Shown here: positions 57,024-64,000 of the stretch, piece after piece
How positions within the stretch are numbered: position 1 is the stretch's first letter
How the letters are laid out: the number at the start of each line of letters is the position of its first letter
Origin: Helopsaltes ochotensis
Lineage: Eukaryota > Chordata > Aves > Passeriformes > Locustellidae
Reading direction: 5' to 3'
Length of the DNA stretch: 64,000 nucleotides
Assembly: GCA_013400155.1 (NCBI GenBank)
Contig: VXBM01000340.1
Span: 1 to 64,000, forward strand
The notes under the pieces: generated by a model
Told to the model about the DNA's origin: nothing
Database searches by the model: none
The model's input: only the letters and a program-made list of their open reading frames with translations
Made by a program: the position numbers and the translations under genes

Positions 57024-60000
57024 AGAGAGGAGAAGCAGCTAGAGCTGACCCTGGAGGCACTCATCAGTCAGGTGGCTGACCTGAAGAACTCCTTGGTCAG
57101 TTTCATCTACAAGCTGGAGAACGAGTATGACCGACTCACATGGTAAGGTGTCTCATTTTTGATCACTGCCAGAGCTCTTCAGACTTGGTTCAAAGGATTA
57201 ATTAAAAAACATTAAATTCTTGTCAATAGGTTTAAATTTTCTTTTTATATTTTTGCTGGAGAAACTACTTCACAACTTTCACAAGAAAACCTGTTGAAAT
57301 CCATTGGCCTCATGCTGTACAGTAATAAGAGTCATGCTAGCACCTTTTAATCCAGATATTTTATGGGAACTAGACTTGCATCTGCAGTGAGCAGAAGTTC
57401 TCAGATGAAAGACCTTAGAAATCCACATCCACTATAAAATGAGGAATGGTTCTTTCTGCATTGCTTGACCTTTTCTGGCTTTTTATGGCTCTGATATAAA
57501 CGGAGCTTTTCTATTTTGCTGATTCTGCTTTACCACACAGTTTTGAGAGCCTTGCAAGTTGGCATTCTCTTCCTGGAAAATATGGAGCATAAAGATGTTA
57601 TAGATACAGCTTAATAAACTACATGGTATGTTAGTGTCTGCTGCTGCAGCAAAACTTCACAGACAAGTTAACATTTATAGTTAATGTTGCAGAAGGCAGG
57701 AGAGCTGATGAATCCCACACAGAGACCAAGCTGAAGAGGACCTCCTTGAAAAGATTATCAGTTATTTAGCTTCATTGTTTCTTAGTCTGGATAGCCAAGC
57801 TATAAATATTTTCTCTCTTGGCTTTGGGTTGAAATTATTTCTTAGACCTTGCTCCAGAGATTCACTGGGAGAGGTAGTGACAAGAAAAGAAGTGCTTGTG
57901 TGTGTGTTACTGAAATCCCAAACAATTGCCACTTTCAGTGGTATGGCTTGTAATGTCCTTGAGATATTTGCTGCATTTGAGCCATTTCCAGTAAGGAGAG
58001 GGGTTTGTCTACACCTGCATATTCAGCCCTAGGTTTTACTGCTTATTGTCTGGAGTAGACTGATTTGAGGACTAGTAGTGTTGTTTCCTCACTCCTCTGC
58101 CATTTGAGTGAAGAAGAGAGAAATGCTCCATGTGGCATGCCCTTTCCATCTTCTGTCTTCTTTTTTTGCTTTTCCAGGCCTTCAGTTCTGGACAGCTTTG
58201 CATTGCTCTCAGGACAGCTGAATACCTTGAATAAAGTGCTAAAGCATGAGAAGACCCCACTGCTGCGAAACCAGGTGATCATCCCCCTGGTGCTGTCTCC
58301 AGACCGCGATGAGGAGATCATGGTAAGACATGTCCCTGGAGTATCAGAAAGTGCTTGAGTGCCTGAGTATTCAGCTGGGCATTCCTCAGTTCTGGGTGTA
58401 AAGGAAGAAAGGGCAACAAGTACTTCTGTCTTTGCTGCTTTGCTGTGGGGTTTTCACTTACAAACACTTGCACTGGATACACTTTACAGAAGGTGTTCCC
58501 GTTAATAAGTATGTTGCTGTTACTAAATAGGCACAGTGCGAATTCTTAGGCAAGTTGTTGAAATTTCCTAATGCTGCCCAGATCAAGGCTTCCCCTGTAG
58601 CCTTGTTCAGCACCATGGCCTGTGCCCTGGTCTGGAGCTGCCTGAGTGCTGGGTGGAGGACAAGGCTCTGAGTGAGGCTTGTCCCGCTATTGCAGCGGCA
58701 GACAGAGGGGCGTGTGCCGGTGTTCAGCCATGAAGTAGTGCCCGACCATCTTCGAACTAAGCCTGACCCTGAGGTGGAGGAACAGGAGAAGCAGCTGATC
58801 ACAGATGCAGCTCGAATTAGCCCTGATGCAGCACAGGTAGGTAAAGAAGAGTTTGATACTTCTGCCTCTTATCCCCAGGCCACAAGATGCCCCTTAACTG
58901 CTTCCTTCACCCTTGTATTTGACAGCTTTCTTTTTCTTCTGTCCTTTCCTGTCTGAGATTTCTCCAGCTGACCCTAGCCTGAGGTTTGGTTTCCTCCACA
59001 GTTTCACAAGGGGATCCATCTCTCTGGCTGTTCACAGGAAGGGCAAAACAACCAGTCAGAGGCAAAGGCTATCCCATCCCCACAGTGCCCTCCTGCATGC
59101 TTTAGCACTGGGCACTCTAGGCTCAGCTACCAAAACACTTACATTTGGTTACATGGATCCTGGGAAGGGAAAGCTTGTTCATTTATTGTGCTGATTTGTA
59201 CTGAGCTGGAAGTATCCTGGCAGTTTCTGACAGTTTTCATTTTGCAGAAACAGATCCAAAGTCTAAACAAAATGTGCTCAAATTTGTTGGAGAAAATCAG
59301 TAAGGAGGAGCGTGAATCTGAAAGTGGAGGTATGTCACTGAGGTGGAAGTGGAGTACAGGGTTCAAGCAACAGACTTGAGAGAGTAGAGACAAAATAGGC
59401 ATATTGGAGAGCCTGAAGTATGGGAAACACAGTTGAGCAGCATAAGTGAAAACAATCCAAAAGATGCAAGATTTGCTGTCCTGAAGCCCCCTAATTTGAG
59501 AAGGAAGTGGGTGGATGTCATGTGTCTTCCTTGTGTGACCTATGCATGGTGGGAAGGTCATTCCAACCCTTTGACATATTCCCCTTTGAGGAGGTGATAA
59601 GTATCTGCTAAGAAAACTTCCCAATCAACTTTAATTAATAAAAATAGCTGTGAAAATGTGGCAGCAGCAAATGGGAAAGTCTTTAGCTATGTTGTGAAGG
59701 AGTCTACATGTTGGCAGGTTCTTGTATGATCCTGTCTAAGACAATGGGTGCTTCAGGCTCATGGCCAACCTTTTCTGCTTGTGGTGTTCACTATTCCCAG
59801 GAGTGCCACACACTACTCATAGCAGTGGCATTGTTTTTACTGTCATCTTTGACACAGGACCTGAGCACAGGTTCTGTCTAGTATCTGGGATTAACAGTAT
59901 AACTGGGCACATGTGTGGCAAAAAAACTTGCAGACACCATGTTGTTAATGAGCCTCCAAAAGGGAGTGTCGCTATTGTTTATCTAAATCACAGTGCTTGT

Positions 60001-63000
60001 TACCTGCCATAGGATTCAGCATGTGGTAGCCTTTAGTGGGAGCTTTAGTGGTGTGTGGAGGAGTTAAATCACTCTATCCTCCTTCCATGAGCAGATTGTG
60101 CCCTGCTCTCAGTGAAAAAGGTCTTGGATCACCAGTGTCCATTTTTTTGGCAGCTCCTTTGACCTTGCTGGGACTCTTGTAGGACAGCCTGTAAGAAACT
60201 CATCTCTATTGCATGCACTAAAGTAGCTGAAAAGTAAATTCAGGACCAGCTATGCTACTTTTTAGACCTGATTGCCAAGTCTAAAAATAACTTCCAAAAT
60301 AACTTCTTTTTTTACAGGTTTACGACAGAACAAGCAGACCTTCAACCCTGCAGATACCAATGCACTGGTAGCTGCTGTGGCCTTTGGGAAAGGGCTGTCA
60401 AACCGGAGACCTCCAGGCTCTGGGGCATCTGTCCAGTCAGGCCAGCCAGGAGCTGGTGCCATTATTGCAGGGGCTTCAGGCATACAGCAGGTCCCAATGA
60501 CAGGTGCACCAGCTCAGCAGCAGCCAATGCTGGCAGGAGTGCAGATGGCACCAGCAGGACAGCCAGGTAAAGTTCCATATCTGAGATCAGTTGAAATCCA
60601 GGGACCAAGATAAACAAATGCAAATGTAGGGATTCGTCCCCAGTCACCTTTTAGATGTAACTAAGTATGAGGTTCCTTTCTGGCCTTAATAACATGAGTC
60701 AGGTTATAAGAGAGGAGTAATTCCTGTTTAAAATTGGCTCAGAGGGTGAGGTGGATCCCAGCCAACCAGCTTCAGCTTCTTAACTCCCACTACAATACTT
60801 TATTAATAGACTTAATGAACATAGGAATCAGTATAGAGGGAGATCACAGTGTAGTTTTCAGGGATCTGTACTGGGGGGTTTTCCTGTGAAATTTAAGATG
60901 TGGTAGGTAATAAAGTGGAAAAGTTTAATGATAATGAGTTATTTAGGGTAAGAAAAAAAGTTTTCTCTACAAAGGTAGGATTTTCTATACAAAGCAACTT
61001 TGCTTAATAGCAGTAGGTAACATTTGCATTGAATGTAAAGTGAAATACATAGGCATAGAAATTTGACTGTACACATCCAGCACCTGGACTCTAACCTAGT
61101 TACTTGTATTTGTGAAATACATCTATGATAGAAGAGTTCTGCGAAGACAATACAGTTGGGTGTTCAGTTGGGGCAGAAATGAAAACCAAATGGTAGGAAT
61201 TTCTAGAAAAGGAACAGAGAAACAGAGGATATCTTTAGGCCATTCTGTAAATCCATTGGGCACCCACACCTGCACTATTATGGGTGGTTCTGATATCTTC
61301 TCTGCTAATGGGTATAGCTTTGGGCTAGGGAGAAGAAACTGGAAGCCTATAAAATCCCAAATTATATACAGCAGGCAAATGAGGAATGGTTATTCATTGT
61401 CTCCCATGACACAGAAGGATTGGTGAAAGTGCACCAATCAAAATGTGGGCTTGTAGATTTGGAAAAAAAGGGGAGATACTTTTCTGAATACGAAATAATT
61501 ACACTGTAGAGCACATTGCCTAGTGTGTGATAGGCAGGTAATGTTTATGTGAGATGGAAAAATAAGTAAGTATATAGACTTCTGGATGAAAAATCAGTCG
61601 ACATCTAATCCTGAGGATACCAACTCTGATTCCATGACCCTGAGCCACACTAAGTTAGAAGCAGAATAGGTATTCTGCAGGGATATCATTGCAGGCTTGC
61701 CCTGTTCTGGTATTCCTCCTTAAAAATCCTCTGCTGTCAGGAATGGGTTTGGCCTGGGGGACCTGCAGGCTAACCCTGTACTGTCAGAATGTTTATGTTA
61801 ATTGCAATTTAGGATATCCGATATGCTAATTGGTGTTTTCTTGCCTGTATATAATGACTGTTGTTCAGATGTGCACTTGAGCAACAACATTGATCCTAAG
61901 TTAAGTATGTATTTATGTAAGAGTTAGAAAGTCATTTCCACTGTAGTTTGGTAACAAAGAGACACTGTATCCAGGGTGGGGAGACAGCCGCTCCTGTAGG
62001 CCAAGCAGAGGGCACTGGTTAGGAGAGCACCTGTCCAGCCTATGTGGTGGGGAAAGTACCTCTTGATAAGAGCAGCTACAGTGGGTTTTTGCAAAGGTCA
62101 CTATTCTGCTTTTGATACTGTCCATAGCTGAGGTTGAAAGAATACAAGAACAAAGTGTATCTTGACCACAGTTGTTTTTTGGGGATTTTAAGCCAGTTTG
62201 GTTTGATACCATTGGGTACAGTAGCCATTATTTCTGCAGTTCCTGTTTGAATTACAGTTTTGACTTCTACAACACCTATGGCAATATGTGCCACAGCTTT
62301 ATCACATTTTGCTTAAAATCTTTTCTGTGTTTAAATATTTTGCTTGATAACTTGATTGCATTTTTCTTTTTTTACCCATATTGTGAGAAATGGTGAATAA
62401 TCATTCCTCAGTTACCTTCTCCATGCTAGTTTTCATGTTTTGGAAATCTGTCATGTCTCCTTCCATTGTCCATTTTTAGATGTTTTTCCCTTAGCTAAGT
62501 CCTATTCTCTTTAATATGATTTTGTGTGAAAATTATAACTTGGACCATCCTTTTCACTCTTACATGCATTTTTTCCGGTTGTTCTCAAGACTGGGAATGC
62601 CACAACCACTCACAGTGTCTCAGATATGGGTGAACCATGCAGAGTTCCGTTCACTGTTGCTTTTGGAGTGATATCTAACACAATTTGTCTCCTGATTGTT
62701 AGTGATATCTATCAGTTACCTGTCCACTCATTGCTGACAATGACCCACTATGGATATGTTTTGATAAAGTTTAATAATCTTTACTGTTTTAGGCTTTTAC
62801 TTATCAAATCTTTTCTTGTCCTGATGCACTATAATTTTAACTTTCAGAATTTATCTCTTTTTTTCTGCTTCAATTTGAAGACACTGAAGGAGTGTTTTTT
62901 GAATATCCCTCTGTGCTGCTCTTTAATCACTGTTTATTTTTCAGATCATATTAGTTTTTTCTAGCATTCTACACTTACTCTAAACTGCTAGTAAGATGTC

Positions 63001-63594
63001 TTTGAACACACTCCCATGTGAGATTGGTATCAGCAGAGAGTAATAATGCCCAAGAGGTGGATGTGGTTACAAGAAATTAGGAAATCTGAGAGAGGCTTAG
63101 TAATTTAAATATACGCCCTGACTATAAATAATGCTACAGGGAAGGGGATACAGACTCTCTGAAATGGAAGTGGACAGTCTGGGTTCTTCTGTGTGTGCTG
63201 CTGCCAGCAACTTCTATGAAACTAAGTCCACCACTCCTGTAGGAGCTTCCTGACAAAGAGAACGGCTTGGTGAGGATGAAAAAAGAATAGAATTGGAGGG
63301 GATAGCAGGGGAACACAGGAATTGTCAAGGAGATTTGTCAGTAGAGAAAGATGCTGATTTGTAGAAGAGATTGATCGTGTAGGTCAGAAACTGAAAGGTG
63401 CTGTGGCAAATGAGTCTGGAGTGGAACTGAAAAAGCCCAGACAGGGTTGTTGTGAATCTTGCATGCTCCTGAGCAAATGTCCTCTCATATTGCTCGTTTT
63501 GCACTGCTTTTTCTTTTCTCCCTATCCAGGAAAAATGCCGAGTGGCATAAAAACAAATATAAAATCTGCCTCAATGCATCCATATCAGAGATGA
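57024..63594 (+). CDS. MED8: Mediator complex subunit 8, exons 2-7
   Basis: MED8 is a subunit of the Mediator head module, which links transcription factors to RNA polymerase II in the nucleus. Exons: 57024-57142, 58178-58322, 58696-58836, 59248-59329, 60318-60566, 63530-63594, all with GT-AG introns and matching phases; stop TGA at 63592-63594. With the missing first exon (MQ in other species) the protein is 268 residues, as in human. Exon 2 opens REEKQLELTLEALISQVADL, a helical stretch; exon 3 holds PSVLDSFALLSGQLNTLNKV. Exon 5 contains SLNKMCSNLL (residues 142-151), which fits the Elongin BC-box pattern reported for mammalian MED8. Exon 6 is a Q/G/A/P-rich tail, and exon 7 ends in the conserved SASMHPYQR. 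Sequence is close to human throughout, with no defects. Confidence 0.97.
60820..61800 (+). mobile_element. Old CR1/L3-like LINE, 3' half, in MED8 intron 6
   Basis: Order and orientation match a CR1 from the reverse-transcriptase end to the 3' tail: GGGATCTGTACTGGGG (60863), GAGTTATTTAGGGTAAG (60935), GAATTTCTAGAAAAGGAACA (61197), TGTAAATCCATTGGGCACCC (61246), ATTCATTGTCTCCCATGACA (61392) and TTGCCCTGTTCTGGTATTCC (61697). This is the most complete CR1 copy in the window. It carries many substitutions and no usable open frame. Confidence 0.82.
62390..62960 (-). mobile_element. Probable old CR1/L3-like LINE fragment, antisense, in MED8 intron 6
   Basis: The plus strand resembles the reverse complement of the same CR1 region that is present in sense orientation at 61.1-61.4 kb: CTCAAGACTGGGAATGCCAC, TCTCAGATATGGGTGAACCA and TTCTTTAATATGATTTTGTG fall in a plausible order. 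It is more decayed than its neighbour, so the call is weaker. Confidence 0.5.
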
Positions 63595-63980
63595 GTTGAG
63601 ATGAACCAGACCCGGGAAATGGCAACATTTGTTACTGCTGCAGACTTCCCACCTGGATTCCTTCTAGGACTTCCAAGTCCCTTCACATATCCACACACTG
63701 TATCTGGGAAGACAGGGTTTATAAGGCCCTGGGTTTTATTTCGTGCTTGTGTGGAGCTGCTGCTGGCCATGTCTCCTGGACACAAGTGCTTCTCTGTTCA
63801 GCCAGAGCAGAGGACTTTGCTTCTGGTATTGATGCCATCTTCTCCAGGTCTGGCCTGGAGGATAACCCATTCCCAATACAGAACCTGAAGAGCTACACAG
63901 AGCTCCTTGTTTCTGCTTGTTCACTTGGTATGTTCTTTCGTTATTCCCTCTTGTTTAATAAAGACCTTGTTATGCTCACT
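63595..63980 (+). other. MED8: MED8 3' untranslated region
   Basis: From the stop codon to just past the poly(A) signal, about 385 nt. The 3' end is inferred from the hexamer and the GT-rich sequence after it. Confidence 0.75.
63957..63962 (+). other. MED8: MED8 poly(A) signal
   Basis: AATAAA 362 nt downstream of the MED8 stop codon, followed by TGTTATGCTCACTGTGAG and further GT-rich sequence up to the window end. Confidence 0.85.
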
Positions 63981-64000
63981 GTGAGACACTGGTGTCGATC

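Larger units (their letters stand above)
60567..63529 (+). other. MED8: MED8 intron 6 (3.0 kb)
   Basis: Largest MED8 intron, bounded by CAG/GTAAAG and CTATCCAG. Contains a sense CR1 at 60.8-61.8 kb and a probable antisense one at 62.4-62.96 kb. If exon 6 is not spliced, the frame stays open for 15 codons into the intron and stops with TAA at 60611-60613. Confidence 0.8.

Noticed and set aside
60272..60613. 113-codon plus-strand frame as an independent small gene
   Set aside because: It contains MED8 exon 6 with part of both flanking introns.
62626..62964. 112-codon plus-strand frame rich in L, F, I and Y, resembling a membrane protein
   Set aside because: It reads AT-rich, probably antisense CR1-derived sequence in MED8 intron 6; hydrophobic codons follow from T-richness, and there is no family match.
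1..64000. CRISPR arrays, tRNA or rRNA genes, bacterial-type operons or phage-like modules
   Set aside because: No regularly spaced repeats and no cloverleaf with A/B boxes were noticed, and the spliced vertebrate gene structure accounts for the conserved coding signal.

Overview
The window is vertebrate nuclear DNA, most likely from a bird. Genes are cut into short exons with GT-AG introns, the introns are compact (72 coding exons in 53 kb), and the recognisable interspersed repeats are all CR1-type LINE remnants with no mammalian SINEs. The gene order HYI / SZT2 / MED8 matches the neighbourhood of these genes in other vertebrates, seen here with SZT2 on the minus strand.

Layout. Bases 1-248 hold the last exon and poly(A) signal of HYI (plus strand). 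After about 570 bp of ordinary sequence comes the 3' end of SZT2, which runs on the minus strand from its start codon at 54194 down to its stop at 1417-1419. I traced 72 coding exons exon by exon. Every junction keeps the reading frame, and they sum to 10,917 nt (3,638 codons plus stop). From about 54.2 to 54.5 kb lies a GC-rich bidirectional promoter that is mostly hidden by a 305-base run of N. MED8 (plus strand) follows: exons 2-7 are present (57024-63594). Its first coding exon, only two codons in other vertebrates, must lie in or next to the N run. With those two codons the protein is 268 residues, the human length.

How the genes relate. SZT2 is the giant scaffold of the KICSTOR complex, which ties GATOR1 to the lysosome so that mTORC1 responds to nutrients. 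MED8 is a head-module subunit of Mediator. HYI is a small sugar isomerase. SZT2 and MED8 are divergent and probably share a promoter; SZT2 and HYI converge tail to tail, with poly(A) signals about 600 bp apart. There is no sign that the three act in one pathway.

The introns hold many old CR1 remnants. Several carry decayed reverse-transcriptase motifs, in both orientations, and one ends within about 15 bp of a splice donor. I found no CRISPR array, operon, tRNA or rRNA gene, and nothing that looks like an undescribed system. The points most worth a second look are a von Willebrand A-like signature near the N terminus of SZT2, one GC-AG intron, three tandem splice acceptors and the promoter gap.
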